From contig JAADHO010000052.1 in NCBI GenBank assembly GCA_013151775.1, forward strand, positions 1-42,632: a stretch of 42,632 nt of DNA, in the 5' to 3' direction. Below are positions 1 through 8,847 of this stretch, piece after piece. The stretch is from Deltaproteobacteria bacterium (GTDB taxonomy: Bacteria; Myxococcota_A; Polyangia; Polyangiales; Houyiibacteriaceae). A program made the translations under genes and the position numbers. The notes below the pieces were generated by a model that saw only the letters and a program-made list of their open reading frames with translations, had not been told where the DNA came from and made no database searches. Positions within the stretch are counted from its first letter, which is position 1, and every line of letters starts with the position of its first letter.

Positions 1-117
1 CCCGGCAGCGGAGCCGGCTGCGCCTGCCGCGTCGGACAACCCGACCAGGGCGGTCAGGGCGTGCTCTTCGGTCTCGGCCTCGCGGCCATGCTCTTCTGGC
101 GTCGACGTCGACGCTGA
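1..117 (+). CDS. C-terminal end of a MYXO-CTERM-sorted surface protein (partial)
   Basis: Only the last 38 codons lie in the window; the gene starts upstream. The tail reads Gly-Cys-Ala-Cys-Arg, a short Gly/Gln-rich spacer, a hydrophobic segment of about 13 residues, then Trp and five Arg before the TGA at 115-117. That order (Cys motif, membrane helix, Arg cluster at the very end) is the MYXO-CTERM sorting signal, known from myxobacterial surface proteins, where the tail is processed and the protein is held on the cell surface. The function of the rest cannot be seen. It is the best single clue to the source organism. Confidence 0.8.
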   Translation, partial: PGSGAGCACRVGQPDQGGQGVLFGLGLAAMLFWRRRRR

Positions 118-163
118 CTGGCACGCTCCGCAAAGCATGGCTCAGCAGGACTCTTGCCTCAGC

Positions 164-1192
164 TCAGGCTTCGGCCAGCTGCGGCACGCGCTCGAGTCCG
201 AGCGTGCCGTGGGCGTCGAGGTCAAGCCGTGACGCGGGCATCGATGCGAGCTCCGCCTCCGCCGCACGCAGGATGCTGTCCGCGTCGGGCAGCTGCAGCA
301 GGCGCCTGCGCAGGGCGCCCGCGTCGTCCACGGCGCGCAGCAGGAAACCGAGCTGCTCCTTCAGCGGGCCCACATGCCCGAAGCGCTTGCCCGGGTCGCG
401 CGCGCGAAATCCGGCGTCGAGCGCTAGCAGCCACTCGAACACGTCTTCACCGCTCGGTCGCTTCGGCTCTTCGCCCGCTCGGAGCGCGGCCAGCTGCGTG
501 AAGATCCATGGATTCCGCAGCGCGGGTCGCCCGATCATCACGCCCGCGGCGCCCGAGTCCCGCATCAGCCTCAGGGCGTCCGCCGCGTACCAGAGGTCAC
601 CGTTTCCGATCACCGGGATGGGCAGCGCTCGCGCCAGCTCGCGGATCACGCGCCAGTCGGCGACGCCCGCGTAGAGATCGCTGCGCCGCCGGGCGTGCAC
701 GACCAAGAAGTCGACCCCGGCGTCCACCAGCAGCCGGGCTCTCTCGAGGGCGCCCGCGTCGTCGTCCCAGCCGAGGCGCACCTTCGCGCTGAGCAGTCCC
801 GGCACCTGCGCGCGCATCGCAGACACCACGCGAAAGAGCAGCGCCGGATCCTTCAGCATCGCGGCGCCCACGCCTTTGCGGACCACGCGCGGCATGGGGC
901 AGCCGACGTTCAAGTCCACCACATCGGCGCCGGCCTCGGCCAAGAGCGCCGCGGCCTCGGCCATCTTCTCGATCTCGTTGCCCATCACCTGCACCGAGAG
1001 CAGCGCCTCGGGCGCCTTCACGACGGCGCGCGTCAGCACCTTCGCCGGCAGCGCAGCCCGGGACACTCGCACGAACTCCGTGCACACGAGCCCGACTCCG
1101 CCGCCTGAGGCGAAGCGCGCGCGCAGCGCCGGCCCCGTCACGCCCTCCATGGGCGCCAAGGCGCTAGCGGGCGCGAAGGGCAGCTTGACCAT
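164..1192 (-). CDS. dusC: tRNA-dihydrouridine synthase, DusC-like
   Basis: 342 residues, the usual Dus length. FMN-dependent enzyme that reduces a uridine in tRNA to dihydrouridine using NADPH in the cytoplasm. The N-terminus APMEGVTG (13-20) and the TEFVRV segment (38-43) resemble the DusC branch. The catalytic region LNVGCP has the active Cys at 98, followed by a Gly-rich KGVGAAML loop. FMN-barrel signatures follow: K137 in SAKVRLGW, H166 in VVHARR, IGNGD (195-199) and GVMIGRPAL (217-225). ATG start at 1192 with no strong ribosome site. It is transcribed alone, 36 bases downstream of the membrane-protein gene on the same strand. The family is certain; the exact tRNA position modified is inferred. 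Confidence 0.9.
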   Translation of the reverse strand: MVKLPFAPASALAPMEGVTGPALRARFASGGGVGLVCTEFVRVSRAALPAKVLTRAVVKAPEALLSVQVMGNEIEKMAEAAALLAEAGADVVDLNVGCPMPRVVRKGVGAAMLKDPALLFRVVSAMRAQVPGLLSAKVRLGWDDDAGALERARLLVDAGVDFLVVHARRRSDLYAGVADWRVIRELARALPIPVIGNGDLWYAADALRLMRDSGAAGVMIGRPALRNPWIFTQLAALRAGEEPKRPSGEDVFEWLLALDAGFRARDPGKRFGHVGPLKEQLGFLLRAVDDAGALRRRLLQLPDADSILRAAEAELASMPASRLDLDAHGTLGLERVPQLAEA

Positions 1193-1228
1193 CGCCTGTG
1201 CATAGCGCGCGCAGGCCGGGCTGTCTTC

Positions 1229-1777
1229 TCAGCCTCGACGCCGCGCCAGGGCGCGCAACACCCCGTAGTAGAGCACGGGAGCGGCCAGCCACACCAGCTG
1301 CGGGAAGAGCGTGATGGGCTGATGGTTGCACTCGAAGAGCGTCGGATTCCAGGCGTGGTCCCGGACGAAGGCCCAGCCGTCGTTCGAGGTGCTCGAGATC
1401 TCTACCAGGAGCTCGGAGAGCTGTCCCCAGACCAGCATGATGATCAGCGCTCTGCCGCTGAAGCGCGTCCACCAGCTCTCGTCACAGAAGCGCTGCGCGA
1501 GCCAGACCCCGACCAGAAAGAGCGCACCGTCCCAGAGCGTGTGGCTGACGAGGAAGATCGAGTAGTGAAGCGGCAGCGGCCGCACCCAATGGATGGTCGC
1601 CCACTCGCTGGTCTCGGCGCTGAGCACGAAGATCGGGATCTCCCAGATCAACCCGATGGCGGCGCCCGCCCAGAACAGACTCCAGATCAGCTTCTCGAGC
1701 TTGCCGGCGCGGTAGAGAGCGTAGATGACGAACGGGCATCCGAAACCGACGAGAAGGTCCAGCGAGTAGTAGAGCAT
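1229..1777 (-). CDS. Multi-pass membrane protein of unknown function
   Basis: 182 residues, strongly hydrophobic, with about five predicted membrane segments: near residues 2-22, 31-51, 72-96, 108-126 and 159-175. Acidic, Trp/His-rich loops lie between them (for example around the EWATIHWVRPLPLHY region and NHQPITLFPQ). I recognise no enzyme motif. The ATG at 1777 has a GGGGAC-like site just upstream. The C-terminus ends in four positive residues. It lies between the PLP-enzyme gene and dusC, all on the minus strand, but with 67 and 36 bases of spacing, so co-transcription is possible rather than clear. A small enzyme or sensor of the inner membrane is possible; no function is assigned. Confidence 0.7.
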   Translation of the reverse strand: MLYYSLDLLVGFGCPFVIYALYRAGKLEKLIWSLFWAGAAIGLIWEIPIFVLSAETSEWATIHWVRPLPLHYSIFLVSHTLWDGALFLVGVWLAQRFCDESWWTRFSGRALIIMLVWGQLSELLVEISSTSNDGWAFVRDHAWNPTLFECNHQPITLFPQLVWLAAPVLYYGVLRALARRRG

Positions 1778-1844
1778 GGGTGTCCCCGTGGTGCGCAGAC
1801 TACGCCGGATCCTTCGCCTCCACCACGGCCGGCGAAGGCTCTCG

Positions 1845-3305
1845 TCAGCCGAGCCCGACGCGCGCGTTGAACTCCGTGATCAGCGCGTCTAGCTCCGCGG
1901 CGTGATTCGGGATGGAGGTCCAGTAGCTGTCGTCGTACCACTGACGCTGGATCTCCTCGTAGCTCTTCCCCTGCTGCTCGACCCAGGTGTAGTACTTCAG
2001 ATTGTGGACGCGCTTGCGCTCCGGGTAGGTCAGCTCTTCGACGAAGTCCGTGCCCGTGCCGAGGATGTGGCGCTCGTGGGCGATGGCGGCGTCGGTCGCG
2101 CTGAATTCTCCGCGCTCCTGATTCAGCTCCTCGAGTCGGCTGCCATACATCTCGATGGAGTCCGTCAGCACCGTGATCACCACGTCCTGCTCGCCGAGCT
2201 CGTACCACTTCGCGAGCTTGATCGCCGAGAGCATGTTGGCGACGCCCGAGATGCCAAAGAGCGCGAGCCTCTGGATGAAGGCGTCGCTCAGGCCGCGCTC
2301 GCTGAGATAGCGCTTGCCCGCGGGCTCATTGAACAGGCGGATACCCGCCATGGCCGCCTCGTCGTCGATACCCATGACGAGATCCGTGTTCTTCACGTTG
2401 TGGATCCACGGTACGTGCTTGTCGCCGATGCCCTCGATGCGATGGGCGCCGAAGCCGTTGTCGAGCAAGGTCGGGCATTGGAGCGCCTCGCTCGCGGCGA
2501 TCCGGCAGTTCGAGAAATGCTTCTTCAGGTAGTCCCCCGAGGCGATGGTGCCCGCGGAGCCCGTCGTGAGCGCCACACCCCTGAGGGTGTCACCGGCGCG
2601 CATCTCGTGCTCGAGCACCTCGGCCATGGCACGGCCCGTGACCTCGTGGTGCCAGAGGTAGTTCCCGAACTCCTCGAACTGATTGAAGATCATCAGATCT
2701 TCGCCTGAGCCGCGGAGCTCGGCGCATTTGTCGAAGATCTCCTTCACGTTGCTCTCGGTGCCGGGCGTCTTGATGATCTCGCCGGCTACGTCCTCGAGCC
2801 AGGTGAAGCGCTCGCGGCTCATGCCCTCGGGCAAGATCGCCACGGACTCGCAGCCGAGTAGCGCCGAGTCGTAGGCGCCCCCGCGGCAGTAGTTGCCCGT
2901 GCTCGGCCACACGGCCTTCTGGCTCGTGGGATCGAATTGGCCCGTGACCAGTCGTGGGGCGAGGCAGCCGAAGGCCGCGCCGACCTTGTGTGCGCCCGTG
3001 GGAAACCACTTGCCCACCAAGGCGAAGATGCGCGCGGGCACGCCCGTGAGCGCCGGCGGAAGCTCGATGAAGTTCGCGCCTCCGAAGCCGCCGCCCTTGG
3101 CCACGGGCTCGTTGTGCCAGCTGATGCGGAAGAGGTTTCGCGGATCCACATCCCACAGCCCCACGCCCTTCAGCGCCGCCTTCGTGTCGTCGGGGATCAG
3201 CGAGGGATCCGCCATCTGCGCCAGGGTCGGGATCTTGATGTTGCGCTCTCGGGCGCGGGCGACGGCCTTCTCGAGGCCGGCTTCGTTCAGCGTGAGGTCG
3301 ATCAT
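1845..3305 (-). CDS. PLP-dependent fold-type II enzyme (cysteine/threonine/tryptophan synthase-like)
   Basis: 486 residues. The family is PLP enzymes of the TrpB/cysteine synthase/threonine dehydratase fold, in a long subfamily. The cofactor lysine is very likely K107 in PTGAHKVGAAFG. A substrate-loop motif PSTGNYCRGGAYDS follows, and a Gly-rich phosphate-binding loop TTGSAGTIASGDY lies near 248-260. The exact reaction is not evident; beta-elimination or beta-replacement on an amino acid is the family norm. Its ATG shares one base with the stop codon of the threonine synthase gene just upstream (TGATG), so the two are almost certainly co-translated. This suggests a step close to threonine, serine or cysteine metabolism. 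Confidence 0.8.
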   Translation of the reverse strand: MIDLTLNEAGLEKAVARARERNIKIPTLAQMADPSLIPDDTKAALKGVGLWDVDPRNLFRISWHNEPVAKGGGFGGANFIELPPALTGVPARIFALVGKWFPTGAHKVGAAFGCLAPRLVTGQFDPTSQKAVWPSTGNYCRGGAYDSALLGCESVAILPEGMSRERFTWLEDVAGEIIKTPGTESNVKEIFDKCAELRGSGEDLMIFNQFEEFGNYLWHHEVTGRAMAEVLEHEMRAGDTLRGVALTTGSAGTIASGDYLKKHFSNCRIAASEALQCPTLLDNGFGAHRIEGIGDKHVPWIHNVKNTDLVMGIDDEAAMAGIRLFNEPAGKRYLSERGLSDAFIQRLALFGISGVANMLSAIKLAKWYELGEQDVVITVLTDSIEMYGSRLEELNQERGEFSATDAAIAHERHILGTGTDFVEELTYPERKRVHNLKYYTWVEQQGKSYEEIQRQWYDDSYWTSIPNHAAELDALITEFNARVGLG

Positions 3306-4534
3306 CAGCTTCTCTCCGTGAGCGCGCTCGACAGGGCGTCGAGGCTCTTTTCGATGGTTGGGGGTGAGGCGCCGGCGGCGCGGGCGGCTGCGCCCACGTC
3401 CTTCAGGCCGGTGCCCGTGATCAAGAGCGCGACCTCGTCGCCCTGCGTGAGCGTGCCCTCGGCGGCGAGCTTCACCAGGCCGGCGTGGGCGGCTGCGGCT
3501 GCGGGCTCGGCGAAGACGGCGGCGTCACGCCCGAGCTCGGCGATGCTGCGCAGGATGGCCTCGTCCTCGACCACGACGAAGGCGCCGCCCGTCTCACGTG
3601 CGGCCCTCAGTGCGCGCCATCCGTCGCTCGGTCGACCCGCGGAGATGCTGTCGGCCACGGTCGCTGCCTCTACCTCGGGGACCTCGTCGCTGCCGGCGAA
3701 GAAGGCTTGGGCGATGGGGCTCGAGCCGCGCGCCTGCACACCGTAGAGCCGCGGCATGCGCGCGATCAGGCCGGCACCGAGCAAGTCCTTCAGCCCCTTG
3801 TGCACACCCGTGAGGATGTTGCCGTCGCCGACGGAGACGACGATGGCGTCGGGTACGCGCCAGCCGAGCTGCTCCGCGAGCTCGAAGCTCACCGTCTTCT
3901 TGCCTTCGACGGTGAATGGATTGGTGCCCGTGTTGCGGCAGTAGATGCCGAGCTCTGCGCTGGCTTCGGTGGCGAGGTCGAAGGCGTCGTCGTAGCTGCC
4001 GCGCACCAGGAAGAGTCGCGCGCCGAAGATCTGCAGCTGCGCCAGCTTGGCCGCGGGCGCCGACTCGGGCACCAGGATGATCGCCTCGAGGCCCGCCGCC
4101 TGCGCCATGGCGGCCAAGGCCACGCCGGCGTTGCCCGTCGACGCCGTGATGATGCGTGACTCACCCAGGGCCCGCGCGCGCTGCACTACCACGGCGCTCG
4201 CGCGATCCTTCAGCGAACCGGTCGGCTCGCGACCTTCGTCCTTGATCCACACCTGCCCGAGGCCGAGGCGCTTGGCCAGAGCGGGCGCCATGAAGAGCGG
4301 CGTCCCGCCGACGGTCGTCAGCGTGCCGTCCTCGGGGCTCGGCGCGTCCACCGGCAGCAGCGGGGCGTAGCGCCACATGCTGCGGTCGGCGGAGGCTTCG
4401 ATCTGCGCGCGCGCGTCGGCGGGCAGCTCCACACGCACGTCCAGGTTCGCGTGGCACGCCGGGCAGGTGCTCGACGCCTCGTGGGGCGCGAAATCCTCGC
4501 TGCAGCGAGCGCATGTGGTTCCGAGGAAGCTCAT
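3305..4534 (-). CDS. thrC: Threonine synthase with N-terminal zinc ribbon
   Basis: 409 residues from the ATG at 4534. An upstream in-frame extension to 4579 adds 15 residues before the zinc ribbon and is less likely. Threonine synthase converts O-phosphohomoserine to threonine with PLP. A zinc-ribbon pair CARC/CPAC (Cys 8, 11, 24, 27) precedes the catalytic domain, as in many thrC products. The PLP lysine is K109 in EPTGSLKDRA. TASTGNAGVALAA and the C-terminal TGTGLKD are the substrate- and phosphate-binding loops. It is the first gene of a tight pair with the PLP enzyme downstream (one-base overlap). A related cysteate or diaminopropionate synthase cannot be fully excluded, but threonine synthase is the best match. 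Confidence 0.87.
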   Translation of the reverse strand: MSFLGTTCARCSEDFAPHEASSTCPACHANLDVRVELPADARAQIEASADRSMWRYAPLLPVDAPSPEDGTLTTVGGTPLFMAPALAKRLGLGQVWIKDEGREPTGSLKDRASAVVVQRARALGESRIITASTGNAGVALAAMAQAAGLEAIILVPESAPAAKLAQLQIFGARLFLVRGSYDDAFDLATEASAELGIYCRNTGTNPFTVEGKKTVSFELAEQLGWRVPDAIVVSVGDGNILTGVHKGLKDLLGAGLIARMPRLYGVQARGSSPIAQAFFAGSDEVPEVEAATVADSISAGRPSDGWRALRAARETGGAFVVVEDEAILRSIAELGRDAAVFAEPAAAAAHAGLVKLAAEGTLTQGDEVALLITGTGLKDVGAAARAAGASPPTIEKSLDALSSALTERS

Positions 4535-4600
4535 GGGGCCGCCATCTTGCCACGTCGCGCACGGAAGGCACGCGACCAATCGCAGCTCATCGAGCTCGAC

Positions 4601-5965
4601 TCATCCGCGAGGTCGGCGACGTCGGCGACGTCGGCGGGTCGGAGGCGTCTCGACCTTGCTCTCTTGATGGGCCCACTCGGGCACGATCTCGCCACGGGCC
4701 TGCCTATCGATCATGAAGAGGGCGAGGGCCTCGGGGAAGTAGTCTCGTCGCGGCAAGGTGCCGAGCTTGCCCGAGCGCAGCCGCCGCTGGGAGGCGATCA
4801 GGGCTCGCATGCGATCCTTCAGGCGCCGCGGCAGCGTGAGGCGTTGGGTCAGCTCGAACATGAAGTCTTCGAAGGCTCGCGAGGGATCGCGGACGCCTTC
4901 GATGGCCTCCTCGATGGGCCCGAGGAGCAGCGCCGAGAGCGTCACCGCGTCCGAGGGCAGCTCGCCTTGGGCGTGCATGCGGTCGATGATCGCGAGGCGT
5001 GACCAGGTGAGCCCGGCGTCTGGCGCGTCGTCGTCCAAGAAGGCCGCCAGCTCGGGCAGCAGCTCCGCGAGCACCCCCGTGTCCCAGCAGAGATAGTACG
5101 AGCGGTGTCCCGCGCCTCCGCGCATGAAGCGCAGGATCTCCTCGAGCAGACGCGGCTTGGCGGCCCGTCCGAGGTCTGCCTTGTGGCGCACGATGGCGTC
5201 GTAGAGATCGGGATCGATGCCCATGTCGAGGCGAGCGCTGAACTTGATGGCGCGCAGGATGCGCACGGGATCTTCGCGCAGGCGCACGGCGGGATCGCCC
5301 ACGGCGCGCAAGACGCCGCCGAGCAGATCCGGCATGCCGCCGACGTAGTCGATGACCTGACCGCGTTCGAGATCGTAGAAGAGCCCGTTGATGGTGAAGT
5401 CGCGCCTGACGGCGTCTTCGTAGGGAGCGCCGAAGACGTTGTCGTTGCGGATCAGCAGATCCTCTTCGGCGGCGGCGCCGTCCGTGATGGGCACGAGCCT
5501 CACTGGAGGCGGGCCCGGCACCAGGGGGATGCCCTCGGCGAGGATGCCGGGGAGAGACTCGATGCGCTGGGCGGGATCCCGCCGGAAGGTGGCGGTCTCG
5601 ATGATCTTGCCGTCCGCGAAGAGGATGTGCGCCAGGCGAAAACGTCGACCGATGACGCGGCAGTTGCGGAAGAGCCGCCGCACCTCTTGGGGCAGCGCGC
5701 TGGTGGCCACGTCGAAGTCTTTGGGCGAGCGGCCGAGCAGCAGATCACGAACGCCACCGCCGACCAGGTAGGCCGTGTGGCCGTAGCGTGTCAGGCGCCG
5801 GAGCACCTTGGCGGCGTCGGGGTCCACACGCGCATCGGGGATGGGCCGGTCGTAGACGGCCGGCGGCGGCCCCTCCAGACGCTCGTCGCCGTCGTCACGG
5901 CCATCGTGTCGATCGTCTGTGGGGCGTTTGGCTTCCTCGGATGAGTCCATACTTCGGCGGCTCAT
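4601..5965 (-). CDS. pcnB: Poly(A) polymerase / tRNA nucleotidyltransferase family
   Basis: 454 residues from the ATG at 5965, which has an AGAGGA site 6 bases upstream. A longer reading frame to 6145 runs into the neighbouring lipoprotein gene and is rejected. Class II nucleotidyltransferase: the head shows YLVGGGVRDLLLGR (67-79) followed by the metal-binding KDFDVATSA with D83 and D85. The downstream RRDFTINGLFYD and the RL.EDPVRILRAIKFSARL segments are the usual conserved blocks of PcnB/Cca. A long acidic N-terminal extension and a C-terminal run of Arg residues point to poly(A) polymerase, which adds A-tails to RNA and promotes decay, rather than CCA-adding enzyme; the second is the main alternative. 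It is a single gene on minus. Confidence 0.85.
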   Translation of the reverse strand: MSRRSMDSSEEAKRPTDDRHDGRDDGDERLEGPPPAVYDRPIPDARVDPDAAKVLRRLTRYGHTAYLVGGGVRDLLLGRSPKDFDVATSALPQEVRRLFRNCRVIGRRFRLAHILFADGKIIETATFRRDPAQRIESLPGILAEGIPLVPGPPPVRLVPITDGAAAEEDLLIRNDNVFGAPYEDAVRRDFTINGLFYDLERGQVIDYVGGMPDLLGGVLRAVGDPAVRLREDPVRILRAIKFSARLDMGIDPDLYDAIVRHKADLGRAAKPRLLEEILRFMRGGAGHRSYYLCWDTGVLAELLPELAAFLDDDAPDAGLTWSRLAIIDRMHAQGELPSDAVTLSALLLGPIEEAIEGVRDPSRAFEDFMFELTQRLTLPRRLKDRMRALIASQRRLRSGKLGTLPRRDYFPEALALFMIDRQARGEIVPEWAHQESKVETPPTRRRRRRRRPRG

Positions 5966-6084
5966 GCCGTCCTCTCGCTTGGCCCTCGCGCCTCGGATGA
6001 GGCCACGCCCTCCCAAAAGCAAGGGCTCTTTAGCAACCTCCTCGGCCTGAGGCAACGCCGCAGCGTCGAAGGACGGTTTGCGCG

Positions 6085-8658
6085 TCAGGGCAGCTCGCGC
6101 GCCCAGATGAACCATTGGCCGTCGGGCAAGGCGCGCACGCCGCATTTGCGGCTCGAATCATCTTCGCCCCAATCGGTTCCGTCGGACTCGTCCGAGTCCA
6201 TGCCGCGGTCGTCGAAGTCGACGCTGAAGTCGCCCGTGTCGCCGCAGCTGTCCTCGCCTTCGAGGTAGCCCGAGGTGTTCCAATCGTCACCGAGGGGCAG
6301 GGAGACGCCGGCGATCAGATCCGTTCGCGCCGGCGCGGGGCGCGTGTAGCCGGCGCCCGCGTTCTCTTCGAAGCAGGCCGCCGCGTCGCTTCCCGTGGTG
6401 ATCTCCGCGTACCAGGCTACCGATCGGAACACGAGGTCGACCGCGAAGGCGCTGGCCGCCGGATCCGCGCGACACGAGAAGCGCAGGTCCGAGCTCGCGC
6501 CCATCACCGGGCGCATGCCGTCCCACACGCCCGAGTGTCCCGCCGCCGGATCGAGCGTCGCGAGGTCGTCGTAGTAGGCGCTGGCCTCGTCGTTCAACGT
6601 CGTCGTCCGCGTGGAGGCGACGAGCGTCCAGCCACCGCCGTCGGTCGTCATGTCGCAGTAGACCGTCGCCGGCGCGCCCGTGGGGTCGGGCAGGATGGTG
6701 TAGGCGCCGGAAGGATCCGCAGGGAAGGCTGCGTGGATCGCCGCGCAGCTCGACCGCGGCGCCGCGCAGACGTTGACCGCGCACTCGCCCGAGGCGCAGT
6801 CCGCGCCCAGCGTGCAGCTCGCGCCGTCCGGGCAGCCGAGGCAGCTGCCGCCGCAGTCGACGTTCACCTCGTCTCCGTTCAGGATGCCGTCGGCGCAGCT
6901 CGTGCACGCGCCCGCCTCGCAGCGCCCGCTCGCACAGTCGGCGTTCGCCGCGCAGCTCAGCGTGTCGGCGCAGCCATGGCAGCTGCCGCCGCAGTCGACG
7001 GCGCTCTCCGTGCCGTTCTGCACTCCGTCGACGCAGCTCGTGCATGTCCCCGCGTCGCAGCGCCCGCTCTCGCAGTCCCTGTCGACGCCGCAGCTCATGC
7101 CGTCCACGCAGGCCGCGCAGCTACCGCCGCAGTCCACGTCGCTCTCGAGTCTGTCGCGTAGACCGTCCGCGCAGGCCAAAGGGCGCACCCAGATCTGGAA
7201 CGAGGCGCCGCTCACGTCGCTCGTGCCGCACTTGGGCGTGTCGTCGTCCTCACCCCAATCCGTGCCATCGCTCTGGTTGCTGTCCATGCCGCGGTCGTCG
7301 AAGTCGACGGTGAAGTCACCGCTGTCTTCGCATCTGTCCTCGCCTGCGAGGTAGCCGGCGCTCCAGTCGTCGCCGAGTGGCAGGCTCGTGCCCGCGACGT
7401 TGTCACGCCGGGCGGGAGCCGGACGGGTGTAGCCGCTTCCGGAGCCCTCTTCGAAGCAGCTCATGGCGTCCGAGCCGGCCGTCCACTCGCGGTACCAGGC
7501 CACCTCGTAGAAGCTCAGGTCCACCGTCTGCGCGCTGTCGCTCGGCGTGGTCTTGCAGCTGAAGCGCACATCGCCGCCGGCGCTGAAGAGCGGCCTCAGA
7601 CCGTCCCAGATGCCCGTGTGTGCTGCGGTCGGCGTGAGCCGCGCGAGGTCCTCGTACCAATCGGAGCGCTCGTCGTTGAGCGTGCCCGCGAGGGTCGACG
7701 CGACCAAGGTCCAGCCGCCCCCGTCGGTGGTCATGTCGCAGTAGACGCGACGGATGGCGCCCGCTGGATCGGGCTGAATCTCGTACACGCCGGAGGGCAG
7801 GCTCGGATCACCCGAGAGCAGCTCGAAGCAGCTGCGTGCGCCCGCCACGCAGGCGCCCGCGTCGCACGTCCCCGAGGCGCAGTCCACGTCCGTGGTGCAC
7901 GCGCTGCCGGCCGGACAACGCGGACAGACGCCGCCGCAGTCTACGTCCGCCTCGCCGCTGTCGAGCGCGCTGTTGGTGCAGCTCGAGACCAAACAGAAGC
8001 TGAAGAGGCAGCGCGTGGAGACGCAGTCGGAGTCGAGCACGCAGCGCAAGCCGTCGGCGCAGGCGTCGCAGATCGCGCCTCCGCAGTCCACGTCGGTCTC
8101 CGTGTCGCTGAGCGCGCCGTCGACGCAGGCCGCGACAACGCAGATCTCCGCGCGACAGGCGCGATCGATGCAGTCAGCGTCCAGCGCGCAGCTCGCGCCC
8201 ACGCGGCAGGAGTTGGGACAGCTGCCGCCGCAGTCCGTGTCCGTCTCGTCACCGTTCGTGATTCCGTCGGAACAAGCGCCAGATTGACAGACGGCGCCCA
8301 TGCAGATGCCGCTCGCGCAGTCGCGGTTGAAGGCGCAGCTGACGCCCGCCTCGCAGCCGACGCAGGTGCCACCACAGTCCACGTCGGTCTCGTCGCCGCT
8401 GCGTCGACCGTCGCTGCAATGGGTCGGCAGCATGTTTGCGTCCGTGGAGGCGTCGAGCGCATCGGCCCCGGTGTCGACCTCCGCGTCCGTGCTGCCGTCC
8501 GCAGCGGCGCCGGCCTCGTCCTGCGCGGCGTCGAGGTCGGCGTCGAGCGTGGCGTCTGTCGCCGCTCCAGCGTCTCCGCGTCGGCCCGCGCCCGTGCAGG
8601 CGGTGCTCGCGATGAGCATCGAGAGGAGCGCGAAGCGAAGCCAACTCGTCTTTCTCAT
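6085..8658 (-). CDS. Cys-rich repeat lipoprotein with two fibrinogen-like domains
   Basis: 857 residues from the ATG at 8658, preceded by GGGTGAT. Signal peptide with lipobox IASTAC, then an Asp/Ala/Thr-rich linker. The body alternates: four Cys repeats of the form DG..NGDETDVDCGGSC..C..G.SC....DC.SG.C, a first fibrinogen-like domain (starts SGVYEIQPDP, YCDMTTDGGGWTLV), three more Cys repeats, and a second fibrinogen-like domain. The two fibrinogen-like domains each end in a DFDDRGMDS, SDGTDWGEDD-type acidic segment. Secreted and lipid-anchored at the cell surface; binding of carbohydrate or another cell is the usual role of such domains, not shown here. The layout looks like an internal duplication. 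Myxobacterial genomes carry many proteins of this kind. Confidence 0.85.
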   Translation of the reverse strand: MRKTSWLRFALLSMLIASTACTGAGRRGDAGAATDATLDADLDAAQDEAGAAADGSTDAEVDTGADALDASTDANMLPTHCSDGRRSGDETDVDCGGTCVGCEAGVSCAFNRDCASGICMGAVCQSGACSDGITNGDETDTDCGGSCPNSCRVGASCALDADCIDRACRAEICVVAACVDGALSDTETDVDCGGAICDACADGLRCVLDSDCVSTRCLFSFCLVSSCTNSALDSGEADVDCGGVCPRCPAGSACTTDVDCASGTCDAGACVAGARSCFELLSGDPSLPSGVYEIQPDPAGAIRRVYCDMTTDGGGWTLVASTLAGTLNDERSDWYEDLARLTPTAAHTGIWDGLRPLFSAGGDVRFSCKTTPSDSAQTVDLSFYEVAWYREWTAGSDAMSCFEEGSGSGYTRPAPARRDNVAGTSLPLGDDWSAGYLAGEDRCEDSGDFTVDFDDRGMDSNQSDGTDWGEDDDTPKCGTSDVSGASFQIWVRPLACADGLRDRLESDVDCGGSCAACVDGMSCGVDRDCESGRCDAGTCTSCVDGVQNGTESAVDCGGSCHGCADTLSCAANADCASGRCEAGACTSCADGILNGDEVNVDCGGSCLGCPDGASCTLGADCASGECAVNVCAAPRSSCAAIHAAFPADPSGAYTILPDPTGAPATVYCDMTTDGGGWTLVASTRTTTLNDEASAYYDDLATLDPAAGHSGVWDGMRPVMGASSDLRFSCRADPAASAFAVDLVFRSVAWYAEITTGSDAAACFEENAGAGYTRPAPARTDLIAGVSLPLGDDWNTSGYLEGEDSCGDTGDFSVDFDDRGMDSDESDGTDWGEDDSSRKCGVRALPDGQWFIWARELP

Positions 8659-8847
8659 ATCACCCGATCTTCGAGGCGAAACGCCTCCCAAGGAGAACTG
8701 AAGCAGTCTACACTGCTGTTGATCTCGCGACGATGCCAACCGACTCGAACGTCGGGGTGACCTCGCCGCCCATCGGAGTTAGAAGACGCCTCTCGTCGTG
8801 GGGGGCCGTGGCGAACCGCATCGGCCCCGTTCAACCATGGAGCTTCC

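Noticed and set aside
154-1205. Plus-strand ORFs opposite the dihydrouridine synthase
   Set aside because: They are Arg/Ala/Pro-rich, have no recognisable motifs, and lie over a clearly real minus-strand gene; typical of antisense frames in GC-rich DNA.
6115-8760. Long plus-strand frames over the Cys-rich lipoprotein
   Set aside because: Low-complexity antisense frames produced by the repetitive GC-rich repeats; no motifs.
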